NCBI RefSeq assembly: GCF_010015445.1
Contig: NC_053126.1
Location: 10,665,778-10,729,777, forward strand
Length of the DNA stretch: 64,000 nt
Source of the DNA: Perca fluviatilis
Taxonomy: Eukaryota; Chordata; Actinopteri; Perciformes; Percidae
Direction of reading: 5' to 3'
Below, one piece after another: positions 24,362-36,400 of the stretch (its first letter is position 1; each line of letters begins with the position of its first letter). Position numbers and translations under genes: made by a program. The notes beneath the pieces were generated by a model. That model saw only the letters and a list, made by a program, of their open reading frames with translations. It was not told where the DNA came from and did no database searches.

Positions 24362-24617
24362 TAGATGTTGATGCTATTTATTTATGTGGAGACTTTAATA
24401 GTCACATCTCAGATAAAGTGTGTATAGGGGATATGGATAACGTTTCTTTTCGAGTGACTATAGATCTAAGCATAAACAGCCATGGGTAATGGCTTCTTGA
24501 ATTTCTCAGGGATTGTAAATGTGGTGTCTTAAATCACAGACTAAATCCTGCTTATGACAATTTTACATATATCTCATCAAGAGGAAAAGCTGATATATTT
24601 CTGGCTGAGTCGATGTA
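24362..24617 (+). pseudogene. LINE AP-endonuclease domain fragment
   Basis: The plus-strand translation reads DVDAIYLCGDFNSHISD, then DNVSFRVTID, then after an in-frame stop WLLEFLRDCKCGVLNHRLNP and DNFTYISSRGKADIFL. The GDFN motif, the spacing to R-NP and the final SRGK-D-I block match the C-terminal half of the endonuclease domain of fish non-LTR retrotransposons. The premature stop and missing flanks show it is dead. No reverse transcriptase was found directly downstream. Confidence 0.65.
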
Positions 24618-25241
24618 GAATGTTGTTAGTTTGTGGTGTTATAAGTGCAGAAATAAATCAAGGCAAAACACAAATACATGCATTTAGAAATTAAGATATG
24701 GTAAAAAGTATACAAATAATTTGTTTTGGCTCAGTCGCTTTAGTATGTTGATGAATTTACATCTTATGAGGTTGGAACTGGGTCCCTGACTTGAGAGCTC
24801 TGGGATCAATCATTAGGAAACTGAAATTGTGCAATGATCTTGGCTATTCTACATATACAAAATGGCTATAATAAATAAGAAGGTGTTAGTGTGGAGTAAT
24901 TCACTCAGTTCTCTGTAGGCAAAAGAGCTTTACTCAATTGTTGAGGACGTGGATATGCTGTATCTACAGGAATACAGTTTTAATGTTGACTTTTATTGAA
25001 GTGAATCTAAAAGCCAAATATGTTTTGTTACATAACTGAGAGCTGGTATTCGTCCTCTGGCCATTGACGTTGGTATAGATTTAAAAAAAAAAATACATTC
25101 AGGAGGAAAACAGAATGTGATTTGGCTGTGTGAGAGTGGAAAGTGAATCCCATTTTCTTTTGTACTGTACAAATAATTATGTTTTAAGTGAGTTTATTTT
25201 CCATGAAATGGTTCGGGGAAAAAACCCTGGAATATTCTGCT

Positions 25242-26080
25242 AAGTACATTTATTTATATAGCACTTTTCAAAACATCGGTTCCAAAGTGCTTCACAGTTA
25301 ATAACAAAAAAATGCCTAATAATACACAGCAGAAAAACACAATTTATGAATCAAAAACCATATTCAACAATAAAAGCTATGTTACAAAAAAAAATAAGAA
25401 TTAAAAGAAAACTCAAACCAAAATTAATTGCCTGGACTGTGGGATGTTTAAAAGCAATTAAATAAAATCTTGTTATGCATTACACACAATGTAAGAGGGT
25501 GGCATGCCGTGGAGGGCTTTAAATGTGATCAGGAAACTTAATTCTGAAGTGTACAGGAAGCCAATGTAAGTCAGCCAGAATGGGGGTAATGTGCTCTCTT
25601 CGTTTTGGGTTTGCACACTCTCTTAAACAAGAAAATATGGAGTTACAATAATCTAGGCAGGAAGAAATAAAAGCATGAAATTTTTTGCAGAATGATGCTC
25701 TAAGGCAAAGCTGAACTGATTTTGGTGATATAAGTTGCAAAAAAACAAGAATGACCCAATTTCTTAATGTGATGGACAAAATTCAGGTTTTGATGAAACA
25801 TAACACCAAACAGGTGGTTGTATGGATTCATACTATTTGTAACTTGGTCAGGGCCAATGACCAAGATTTCTGTTTTAGACCGTATTCAGCTGGAAAGAAT
25901 TCAGTGACATCCAATCTTTAATAGCAGTCAGGCAACAGTGTAGAGTAGCCAGAAGCTGGGTCAAGGGGGATCATATACAAACTGAAAAATTCTGGGACTA
26001 AGGATTGAAACTTGTGCAACCCCACACGACATATGAGCTGACGATGAGTGAGACAAAATCGCTCCGGTGTATCAGTTAGC
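25242..26080 (-). mobile_element. 5'-truncated L2-like LINE remnant
   Basis: On the minus strand, residues like FHAFISSCLDYCNSIFSCL followed by KRREHITPILADLHWLPV (25779-25519) match the C-terminal end of reverse transcriptase ORFs of L2/Rex-type fish LINEs. The 3' end, read on the minus strand, gives GTGAAGCACTTTGGAACCG and then GTGCTATATAAATAAA at about 25242, a typical L2-family tail. It is decayed and truncated. How much of 25800-26080 belongs to the same element is uncertain. Confidence 0.65.
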
Positions 26081-27700
26081 AAAAATTGGAATGGGTGTTT
26101 TGTGTTTGCAATTTTGCCTTAAAAGCCTGGAAAAGAAGACAAGATGGATTATTTAGTTAGTATTTATCCTGTTAATCAGTATTATATAGGATATCCTTTG
26201 GTCAGTGATTTATGACCTTTGTTGTAGACAATGGTGGTCTGAAGATTTGATTTTGAAAGATGCTGACGTTGCTTCTCTATTTTTCTATTTTATTATTTGT
26301 TTGGAAATGCATATTGAGCACTCTGGTCCTGGCCTGTGTAAACTTGTGGTGTCTTTTGGCCCATGTGGGCAGGGCATAGTTACACTATATGCATGACACA
26401 ATGACAAAAAATTTAATTCATTCACAATACTGCCACTTGCCCCACACTGGCTCTCCTTCCCTCTGTCTCTGTCCCTCAGAGTAATAACTCAATTAAAAAT
26501 GACTGAGCTTACTGGAACATGCAATTCACCTCCACACAACCACGCTGTGTTATTAGTGTGTTGACGTAACTCAGATCTGTTCCAGCAGCCGCCCACGACA
26601 GAGAGATGCAGAGGGAAGGGAGACAGCAGAGAGCTTTATTTTCCTGATTGTCCACAATATCCAAGAGCTCTGAGAGACAAATTTATGTCACTTAAATTTC
26701 ACTAAGTGCCTCCTTCTGTCGTCTCGAGACTGTTGTTTGCCTTCACCTCCATACAAACAAAACTCTCATTGAGACAGAGCGCACAAGCCTCTGGTGATGT
26801 CATGATCACCATGGTAACTATTCTCATAAACCCCAGTCCTCCTCCTCCTCCTCCTCATCCTCCTCCTCCTTTCCTTTCACCCTCTTTGATCCTTTAAATC
26901 TCCTCAGAGTGAGAGTGGCATTCCATCTGTCTGTCGCTCTAATACGTCCTCCTGCAAACATACAGGCTACATTGTGTGACTCTAATGTTGCCAATAATTC
27001 CAGAGACAAAGTGGTGTAACTTCTGGGGCAGGATGAAAAAAAAAAAGGGGCCTGGGTCATTTTGGTAAAAAAGTCCTTTACATTCTCACATCATGCACAA
27101 ATAGCTCACACAGGTGGTCACTGGCACCTCCTCCTCTAGATTCATTTAAGGGTCCTTTAAAAAATATGGCTAGAGATTAGAAGCAGGACCAGGTAGATTG
27201 AGAAGGACCAAAAAAAAGAAAGACAGCTACTGTTTAGTATGCATTTGTCTGTTGATTTATGAGGTAGCGATGAGGTAGGGGACTTCGGCCTCTGAGATGG
27301 ATGAGATAGATGGGTAGTTGTGATTGATGAGCTCCTCAACAGTGGTAGACACTGCACAGATGCAGCGATGAAGAGAGAAGGGAGGGGGCATATACAGAGA
27401 TATAAAGTGGAAAACAATTTTCTCAAGTTCAACATCAGCAAGCTTGATCCAGATCTACATCACCTTTACCCATCACCTCTTGCTCTGTCTGGGAGACAGT
27501 GACAGTGCCCTGTGAAAGGGACAGAACAGAATAAAACTGGAGTAAAGACAGAAAGGACAAGGCGGACATTTCATAAGCTGTATTCTACATGAAAAAGTTA
27601 GTTTTTACTCTTCTTCGTGCTTCACTTCATGCAAAGTTGGTTATCGCAAGCTTGTCTATGATTTTGTCTTGTTATGCAAATTGATTTATTCTGAACGAAG
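26081..27700. other. non-coding stretch, nothing recognised
   Basis: AT-rich sequence with a (TCC)n-like patch at 26836-26871 and no recognised exon or element. Confidence 0.5.
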
Positions 27701-27702
27701 GC

Positions 27703-27865
27703 ATAGTGTAATATTTTGGGAAATATGCTTATTCGCGTTCTGGCAAACAGTTAGTTGAGAAAATAAATACCATTCTCATGTCTGTACATTAAATATGAGG
27801 CCATAGGCAGCAGCCAGTCAGCTTAGCTTAGCTTAGTTTAGTTTAGCTTAGCTTAGCATAAATCA
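27703..27865 (-). mobile_element. copy of the GCTAAGCTAAGCTA dispersed repeat (minus orientation)
   Basis: In reverse complement it shows the family landmarks in order: GCTAAGCTAAGC repeats, a CATATTTAATGTACAGACATG block, and AGCATATTTCCCAAAATAT near the end. The same family occurs on the plus strand at 57.6, 59.1 and 62.3 kb. Non-coding. Confidence 0.6.
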
Positions 27866-27879
27866 GCAAAGTAACTTGT

Positions 27880-28035
27880 AACTATAGCTGCCAAATAAAT
27901 GTAGTGAAGTAAAAATGTTGATAACATTCCCCAATACAAATAAGTAAAGGAAGTATAAAGTCATGTAAAATGGAAGCAATCAAGAACTGTACCTCAAAAT
28001 TGCACTTGGTACTGTGCTTGTATAAATGTTTCTTT
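27880..28035. mobile_element. fragment of a fish hAT-like repeat (AACTATAGCTGCCAAATAAA type)
   Basis: GTAACTATAGCTGCCAAATA, followed by AATGTAGTGAAGTAAAAA and GTACCTCAAAATTGCACTTG, matches by eye one half of a common fish repeat. The opposite half is recognisable at 39400-39530. Confidence 0.45.
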
Positions 28036-28521
28036 TAAAGTCAGCCATCTTGAAAAGCTTGAAGCTAACTTTGTTTTAATTCCCATACAATATATGTATA
28101 CATATTAAAAAGGGTTTCATAGGTTATGGTTATATATTTGTTTATATTTCCCCTTCTACTAGTACTAATAAAGAACCATGAATCCACATTTAAAGAAGAG
28201 GTTGTAATAACCATCATGGGAAAGCAAAGTGAAGACCGGCTGGCATTGATCGCTCGCTCTCACACAGACTCGCTTATTATGTAGGGACACAGGTTTATTT
28301 TTAGAGAGCGCTATCAGAGGAAACACCCACTCTTCCCCACCCCAGGCTTTGGCCCAGTTGTGCTGGTTCCATCATGAGGGAGAAGGAGAACATATGCTGT
28401 ACGCACATGTGTACGCACATGTTTGCATATATGTGTATATACATGCTGTGTTGGCTAGAGCAGCTTAAGGTGTGACACTGAGAGGAAAAATTTTACTATT
28501 TTATCAATCAGATGTATTTGT

Positions 28522-28523
<2 letters not shown>

Positions 28524-28551
<28 letters not shown>
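28524..28551. repeat. (AT)n microsatellite
   Basis: 28 bp of TA dinucleotides directly abutting the foldback element at 28552. Confidence 0.9.
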
Positions 28552-28558
<7 letters not shown>

Positions 28559-28833
28559 AAATAGGGCTTATCACGGTCTCTCCTAGCTGTAGATAGGTGG
28601 GCCAACACATTTTTTGTGCATGCATTGTTTTAGTCTGGTGCAACACCGGCAGCGCCGCTGCTAGTTAGCTTAGCGTAGTGAATGGAATCCTATGTTGCCG
28701 GTTAGCATGTTGTGAGTAAAAGTGAGCCAACAAAAGACAAAAAAGCAACCTAATTACTTGCACTGAGACAAAAAATGCGTTGGCCCACCTATCTACAGCC
28801 AGGGTAGACCATGATAAGCACTATTTCAACAAA
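28552..28833. mobile_element. foldback MITE with about 65-bp inverted repeats
   Basis: The left arm begins TTTGTTGAAATAGGGCTTAT and includes GTAGATAGGTGGGCCAACAC. The reverse complement of the right arm begins TTTGTTGAAATAGTGCTTAT and includes GTAGATAGGTGGGCCAACGC. Identity is roughly 90 percent across about 65 bp. The 282-bp unit is non-coding. The left end abuts an AT run, which hides any target duplication. Confidence 0.75.
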
Positions 28834-29150
28834 CGGTGGTGTATTCCTTTCATTTAAGTGGCATCACATGTTGTCAGTATGTAAGTGGGGTACTTGAATC
28901 CTCTGATTCAGATGGATGAAATAACTGATATGTGCAGTGATGGACCTCGATAATTAAACTGAATCAAACATTACTAGAAAAAAAGGCAACACGATAACAA
29001 GCACTTAGCATTCACAGTTGTTATTGTTGTTTTTGTCGAAGCCCAGGTCACAGCGACTGCAGAGCTGTCACTCAGAGGTCAGGTCTCCGTGGCCGTGGTC
29101 AAATCCTGCTAATGTGTTATGTAATGGGCGAACATACTGTACACTGACCT

Positions 29151-29255
29151 GGTTACCACTAGCCTGGATGCCAGCCGAACTTAGCCCCGCCCACAAAATT
29201 CGAGGTCGGGGTCTGACTAGAATCTGAGTATGACCACGTCAGGCTAGGTTACCAC
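29151..29255. mobile_element. 87-bp MITE with perfect flanking target duplication
   Basis: GGTTACCAC occurs directly before the element (29151-29159) and directly after it (29247-29255). The next two bases, TA, also match, so the duplication could be 9-11 bp. The element (29160-29246) starts TAGCCTGG and ends CAGGCTA, giving short inverted ends. Its middle is CCCCGCCCACAAAATTCGAG. It is one of the smallest intact transposon insertions in the window. Confidence 0.7.
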
Positions 29256-30111
29256 TATTGCGCCACAGTTATTCCTGATGTATTTATAAATGCAATATTT
29301 ATTGTTTATGTCAATTATAATGGTCACAGGTATATCAGAAACATAGAAAATAAAAACAAATTGACATAAGCCATTAGATATAGAAGTGATGAAAACTAAA
29401 CTAAACTAAACCAAAACTAATGGCAGACAGGAGACAGGAGAGCAAACGTGGGAGACAGTTGCAGTGAACAGACAGATGGTGAGAGAAACCCAAAAAGAGG
29501 AAGCAGAGACAGGGAAGGCATGCAGGAGAAATAAAGCATGATATAAACTGAGTCAGAGGTAGGGAATATGAACACACACAGAGGCAGAAAATTGAGGTGG
29601 AGGTCAGCCAAGTGTCATGTGAACAGAATTCCATATCCAGTTTTGAAAATCTGAGCCGCCATGTACATAAAAATGATACGTACTGTATACTTCCTACAAG
29701 TTCAGAAACGGCTCAGCCAATTTTTCCCCTAATTGCTTTAATTCTGTTTGTCGCAGTGTGATGGCTTTGGATTCAACACCTGAGTGGAAAACGGCGTACG
29801 TAAACTGTGTATCTCTCTTATGCAAATACAACCACATCACTAGTGATTAAAACTGTTTTGTTCAGAGCCCAAAACAATTCTGACATTACACATGCCCAGT
29901 TGAGTTCAGGCATTCATATCTCCCATTAGCCCCCATTCTGCACAGTCTCACAGCCTTTGATCAGCCCACTGTCAAATGCCAGACCGAATGCCAGGACTTC
30001 ACCACCCCACCTCTCTTAACACAACGCTCAATGGTCCCCTTGTTCAGAGCTAGTGCCCTAGAAGTGAGGCTTTGTGGAAGCAGCATTTAAACTTGTTCTT
30101 TTGTGCTTAAA

Positions 30112-30155
30112 CATGGATGGATGGATGGATGGAAGGATGGATGGATGGATGGATG
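30112..30155. repeat. (ATGG)n microsatellite
   Basis: About 44 bp of ATGG units with one AAGG variant. Confidence 0.9.
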
Positions 30156-30175
30156 ACAGAGTGATGAAAAGTAAC

Positions 30176-30211
30176 AAGCAAGCAAGCAAGCAAGCAGGCC
30201 AGCAAGCAAGC
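30176..30211. repeat. (AAGC)n microsatellite
   Basis: About 36 bp of AAGC units with one variant unit, next to the tail of the SINE at 30219. Confidence 0.9.
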
Positions 30212-30218
30212 GGAGGAG

Positions 30219-30499
30219 ATTTAAGATTTATTTATTTTGATTAGGACAATGCACATTAATCAACATTTCTGTAAATGTGCCAGTGTTAGCCAGTCAGCTA
30301 ATTTTCAACTGTAGTCCTAGTTACCCAGCATGCACATCTTTATGGTGGGAAGAAACCGGAGCACCCGGAGGAAACCCACGCAAGCGCGGGGAGAACATGC
30401 AAACTCCACACAGAAAGGCCTGAGACGACCTGGGTTCAAACCCAGAACCTTCTTGCTGTGAGGTAGAAGTGCTAACCACTGAGTCACCGTGCTGCTCAC
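30219..30499 (-). mobile_element. tRNA-derived V-SINE / DANA-like SINE
   Basis: Read on the minus strand it starts with a tRNA-like head: CGGTGACTCAGTGGTTAGCA holds the A box and GGGTTTGAACCC the B box. A conserved body follows: TCTGTGTGGAGTTTGCATGT, then TTCTCCCCGC, GTGGGTTTCCTCCGGGTGCT and CCGGTTTC. The 3' end is AT-rich (AAAATAAATAAATC). This body is diagnostic of fish V-SINE-type elements transcribed by RNA polymerase III. It does not encode protein. Confidence 0.85.
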
Positions 30500-30985
30500 T
30501 GGGGAGGTCACTGGTGGATAGTCACTAGGGATGGGACGAAGAACCTGAGAGGGGGAGCAAGTGGAATATTCATTATTTGAGAGAAGAGGGCTCTTTCAGG
30601 TCAGATTATTACCGGCAAGGCAAACTGAAGAGTTAGCACCAAGGAAGAAGGATAAGTATAAAATAAGAGGTAGATAATTATATGCTGTGTGTGAGGGAAC
30701 AAGAGGGAGAAGGCAAGACTCAGAATGGAGAAGACCGCTGTTACCTTGCTTGGGAACTTGAGATGCAAATGGGACGATGACAGGAGGGGAAACAGAAGCA
30801 CAGAGGAAAAAGCAGACATGGGAGGAGGGAAATTGTCTTAGTATCTGTGATGCAGATGATGCCAAATATCACTGCGCCCATTGAGAATCAGTAGCAAACA
30901 TTGTGCTGTTTCTATTCTTGCATATCTGCATCCTGTGTACAAGCGCTGGATCCTGTCATTATCGTGTGTGTGTGTGTGTGTGTAT

Positions 30986-30987
30986 AA

Positions 30988-31026
<39 letters not shown>
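30986..31026. repeat. (ATT)n microsatellite after a short (GT)n run
   Basis: GT dinucleotides at about 30964-30983 are followed by about 41 bp of ATT triplets. Confidence 0.9.
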
Positions 31027-31028
<2 letters not shown>

Positions 31029-31029
31029 G

Positions 31030-32900
31030 ACACCTCTGACATGATGTCCAGCTCTGGAAAGGGAATATGTGAGTCTTCCGGCTTTTATAGCCTCAGGCCG
31101 GAATTTGAGGATCCCATACGATCAATTCCAAATGGAGCTTGGAGCTAAAAATATGTGCACCAAGCAGCCGGCAGGTGAAATTTGAGCGCTGGAAATTAGA
31201 AAAGTGACAACAATCAAGGTAGCATTTAGTGATCTGACAGCACGGTCTCATATTACTGATGAAACCAGGACTCAATTCACATCTTGACATTCGCATGAAA
31301 GCGCTCCATTCACCACTGAAATAAGAAACTTTCCTTGGTAAGAATACTGTGTCACATGAACTGGTATATACCTGGAGACTGGTGTTATTATGAATCTGCT
31401 GTTAATTAATTCTTGGCAAGACTGTGAAATGTCTGTTTCTGTAACACCAACACACATACTTGCAGAGTGCCAAAGACATTCAGTTTGAAACATGCATTTA
31501 AATCCAGCTATTTTATTGTAATTGGAGTCTTGGTTCTACAGATTTTTTTATCTTGTCAATATTGGCTTGCTGACATTGTTCAGTTGATCGCTTTTTCTCA
31601 TCTGTAATTTTCACATATGATTGACTATTCATACATTTATCTAAACACAGTTGTCAGTAACACTAGTTGCCAACAAATAATTTAAAATAATGGGATTTAG
31701 TGTAAATTAAGATCTGCTCTAATAAGGACATTTTGTTTTCAGTACCATCTTAAGTTGAAGTTTCTGAAATGTTACCTTAAAAAACAATTTCTTTTTTTTT
31801 TTTTTAGACACAATCCAATCCTGCAAGTTTGAACTCAACTTTGCTCAGTCATGCTGTTATCCATCAGTGATTCAGCTCAATGTCTTGTTTCAGCTTTTTT
31901 ATTCCTGTGGTCCCTCCAGTGTATTGCCTTCAGCTCCCACAGCTCATCCAGGATGCTGCAGCCAGTGTGCAGGATGGAGTGGTCCCTCCTGCACTTCATC
32001 CTCCTGCTTGCTGGCTGCTCATCCCAGACTCAGAAACCTGGGCTGCTAAGGGAGGTTCATTCCAGTTCAATCCTTCTGCTCCACCTTACACTCCAGTGCT
32101 CTCTGGCACTTACTTCATCCTTCCTCGGGGGTTACCTGGTGAGCTATAACTCCACATACTTCCCATTGTTATATGTTGTAAAGAGGGTAAAACATTAAAA
32201 CATATCCTTTATCTTCTTTGGGGAAGCTTAATTGCTAATTCTCCAGTTTAAACCATTGTAGACAAAGAGGACGTGACCCACAACGTGTTTGTGGTATTTT
32301 AAGTTTTTGTCAAATTTTCAGCATTTACACTGTTTTTATGAGCAAATTGGAAAATATGCACAAAACAGCTGGATGGAAACATACCTATTGTCAGTACACT
32401 GATACCTAATGTTTACATCCAGAGAGGATTTCTGTTACGTACACAAAACAGTGCCAACATAATTCAAATCAAGCAATCAATCAACATACTGTGTTCGGGA
32501 AATTTTCAGCTCAGCCCTGCAGTTGCAGAGTAGTTGCCACGCCCCTTTTCTTTGCCACTCAGTTCCCCATGTCATTCACCACACCTTCAACTAATTAGCC
32601 TCAAACAGCCACAGACTTCATTAGACCACACCTGTGCACACAGCCCCTTCCCTTTACCCTGTTCAAACCACATGGAGGAATCTTTGCTGCTGGAAATGCT
32701 GTGTCTCCTGCCTTGTAAACCACACACCCATACCTGTTACCTTGATATTACTTGGAATAAAAGAAATTGTGGAATTACACATCCCTCTCAAACCTCCTTT
32801 TCATACTGTGTAATTGCAATGTCAGATTAAAGTAAAACATCTCCAATTTCCATCTCAGTGTAATAATAATTTGAAGATTTACCAATCACTTTGCACATGT
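31030..32900. other. non-coding stretch; possible weak retroelement fragment near 31.9 kb
   Basis: The segment 31920-32130 contains CAGCTCATCCAGGATGCTGC and has long open frames on the plus strand. The phrase is reminiscent of the QLIQNAAAR segment of LINE reverse transcriptases, but the rest does not follow the family, so this stays unproven. A T run is at 31791-31805. Nothing else was recognised. Confidence 0.3.
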
Positions 32901-32901
32901 A

Positions 32902-33490
32902 GGCCCCTATTTTAACCATCTAAGCGCAAGGCGTGAAGCACATTGCGCAGGTGCGTTTAGGGCATGTCCAAATCCACTTTTGCTAGTTTGACGGCGGAAA
33001 AAAGGGTCCGTGCACATGGTTCAAAAGGGTGGTACTTAGTGTCTTCATTAATTCATAGGTGTGTTTTGGGCGTAACATGCAATAAACCAATCAGAGTGTC
33101 ATCTCCCATTCCCTTTAAAAGCCAGGCGCGTTTGTACCTTGGCGCATTGCTATTATGATGGCGGATTTGCACCGTAATATTTTTATTTGTAATCTTTTGC
33201 ATGTTTGTGTGCTGCTGCGCTTCCCTGTGTGTGTGTGTAACAAGCATAGTGTGTTTACACCAGGTTTTTGTTGGTCAATGGCGCAATCACTTCCTGCTGC
33301 CTCAAGATAGCAATACTAATTAATAATAATTCACCTGAACACACCTCCCTGTAAGATGGGCGCAAGTGCATTTGCTATTTAAACGACGTTGGCGCTGGAC
33401 GGGAAATTGACAACTGTGTCGGTCTTAAACTAGCAAAGACACTTGCGTCGGGCTTTGCGCTGCGCTGCATCGGGTGCAAGATAGGGTGCA
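32902..33490. mobile_element. non-autonomous DNA transposon, GGCCCCTATTTTAACC type
   Basis: The left end is GGCCCCTATTTTAACCATCT. The reverse complement of the right end is TGCACCCTATCTTGCACCCG, so only a short CCCTATYTTR core is inverted. The interior is a typical CpG-richer fish repeat with GGCGCAATC, GGGCGCAAGTGC and GCTTTGCGCTGCGCTGC blocks. No transposase coding. Confidence 0.55.
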
Positions 33491-36400
33491 CAATGTTCTT
33501 TTCTGAGTGACATTAGCTTTTGATTGTCATCATCTATATGCATACTAATATGAAACAAAACACCTTTTAAAATAGACAAGTTGAAGATTGCATAATGTTC
33601 GAGACACATCACGATCTAATGCTGATGGGAATGCTCTCATTCTGGTGAAAGAAATAAACTGCCAGTAACACTTACAGTAGCCCCGGCTACAGCCAGAGGG
33701 TTCATGCTATCTTCTATGGTCAGATCAAACAAATTAGCTTACATATTCAGCAGTTGAATAGTTGAGATGAAAGTCATAGATCTAAACAGTCTCTCACTCT
33801 TTCAGCAAAAGGCTTGAGGATAAATAATTCATTCTCTGTCAGATGTTTTTCCTGGGTCTTTATGTTCCTTATGGTTTTGATGATTTTAGGGATTTAAAAG
33901 CAACATATCTTTACAGTGCTGTCTCTGAGGGACATCCTCCCAGTGTTCTTTTGTTAAAAGAGCCATGAAATGTCAATCTACACACCTTTCCAGCAGCTGC
34001 TTCGAGCAAATTCAGTTCCTGTCTTTATACACACACACACACACACACACATACACACACACACACACACATGCACACAAACACACACTGCCACATGCCA
34101 AATGATAGAAGTGTGAGTTGATGAAAGCGATGTTTGATGATGTTCAATAGCAACACCGCAGCGTCCTTGGAGGGAGGATACTTGGGTTCAAATAATCTGC
34201 CCTGTGGTGTAGAATCACGGGTCCACAATGTCATTCATCCCGGAGATTATTTCATTTTCCGCCTTGGCCCGGCCAGATCACTTATTACATCACAGTCCAC
34301 CTTGTCTCCAAGGACAGGCTAACGACCCCATTAAAAATGGATGAGAAATCCTGCGCTGTGTTGCTGCTGCTGGCTCCCCAAGTGTGTTTTATTACTCCAT
34401 GTGCACATGTGTAACCGCATGAGTATTTGCATGTTCCACACAAGATATACAATGTGACTCATGCCACACCAGCGCTTACAGACGTTATTACACTTTTCCA
34501 TCATCCCTTCACTAGAAAATGTATTTTCTATTTACTTTGCTCCCACAGTTAGTGAAAAGCAGCAGTGTCAACAGCCTTTGTGCTGAGTGATGATGATCCC
34601 CTGCTGTGGCACAATGTGCTGTGACAAAGCCTGCGTTATCACGATGGCAAATTAAAAAAAAAACAATACAGTAAGTGTACGAAAGAGAAATGGCAACCTT
34701 CTAATCTAAGGCTGTAAATCTCAACGTATAGTCTTTTAACACATACAAGTTATTTGTTATTCAGTGCCAATATCCTCCACATAGTGTATAAAGGTTGTGT
34801 GACAGGACAGCACGGGCACGGGCACATGAGCAGAAAGGGAGATGGTCCAACATGGCCAGTGGATGTGCGGAAAACGCTGAGTCATTGTTGTCCTCCAGGA
34901 ATTCTGAACATATAATCAATAGCTCAGGGCACTTCAGGCATCAGACACTACACTGCAATTGGAGAAAATGTTTTTGTCTTTGTTAAAATGCCAACAAGGC
35001 ACCTGAGGAGTGGTCTCAATCCTGACCCTGCCGTGCCAGGGTTTCTCAAACAGCCCTTGCAATACAGTGGAAGAGAGAGAGAGGAAAGAGGCAGAAAAAA
35101 ACTATTCTGACAATTTGGTGTTGCAGCAACATCTTTTACAAATCATAAAACCAATATGTAAACTGAGGGACTGATTATGTTTTAACTAAAACAGCCTGTC
35201 TAATGTGACAAACTTGCAGTTTTGTGGTGTGGATGCCATGCCTCATGCCCTCATATAACAAGCTGCCATTAGTTGCACATTCAATAGAAGATTTAATCAA
35301 CATGTCTGGTTACAAAAACTACAGAGACAAGAAAGCGTGCAAGAAACACTAATGAGGTTGTGCTTGCAACCATCCTTTCTTCTTTCCCTGTAATTAACAC
35401 AGGCATTCACCATCTTCAATGACACTGGCTCTTTCAGTTGAATTCTGGTCATGTCGTCATGCTTCTATTCAGACAAATGCATTGTAAAACAGACTCCTAC
35501 TCAAATCAGCTAGGACTGTGTACACTGTGTTTTTCAATGTCACAGAGAAGTGTCCCTCTCACACTGAAAGCATAGTAACACAATACACAATACAAATGTT
35601 CATTTTCGGCACTGAATTCATTTATGTTGGAGCATCACATGCAACCTCATTTTATTCACCTCCTCCAGACATGCTGCAGCTCCATGATCCAACATTAGTC
35701 TTCCGTTATTTCTGACCTAAAATGTCACCTGTATACAGGGGCATTAGAAAGTGCTGGTCTGACTGCTGTGCTAATAACAAGTCACTGAGCACACCCAGAC
35801 TTTGCTTTGGCTCCTCTAGGCATTAGCCAGTACCCATATGCACCCCCTGATATCTAATATTTTTTAATGGTCAGTAATGCCAGCTAACAGATATAATGAC
35901 TCATATTAAGGAAACACTAAATTAGCCTTATTCTTAATGTCAGTTATCTCCGTGGTCTTCTTCTAAGTTCACATTTTTAACTGTGAACTGATGCAGGCAT
36001 ATATCACGGACACTTCTGTATCTGTGCTGGGAGGCATTTTGGGAAATGACCCCCCGCCACACATCCTGTCCACTAAAATATTCTGTGTGTGGATGATAGA
36101 GCTAAAGCTCCAGCCTATGCTGTGTTTGGTTAAGGAGGAAAAAGCCGCTGGCCTCAACATTCACACAATAGAGTCTTTCAATTTGTGCAACACCTCAGAC
36201 AGGGTGGGAACTGTTTTTATTACTGAAGTTATGTAGCTTCGATTTGCATCCTCACAACCTGATTAGCAGAACTCCAGAGCTGCGCTGTTTATATTTAGCC
36301 AGCATCTGAGAGATTCAAACTTATTTTCTATTCCTAAATAAATAATTGGATGACACAAGTGTTCTCATTTCCATAATTTAAGCCATGGAGCTCCATAAGA

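Noticed and set aside
30430..30499. tRNA gene from A-box and B-box motifs
   Set aside because: The tRNA-like part continues into a typical SINE body and lacks a foldable mature tRNA; it is the SINE head.
31851..32198. Overlapping plus-strand frames of 60-115 codons
   Set aside because: Three frames are open at once because the segment is C/T-rich. A faint resemblance to a LINE segment is too weak to call.
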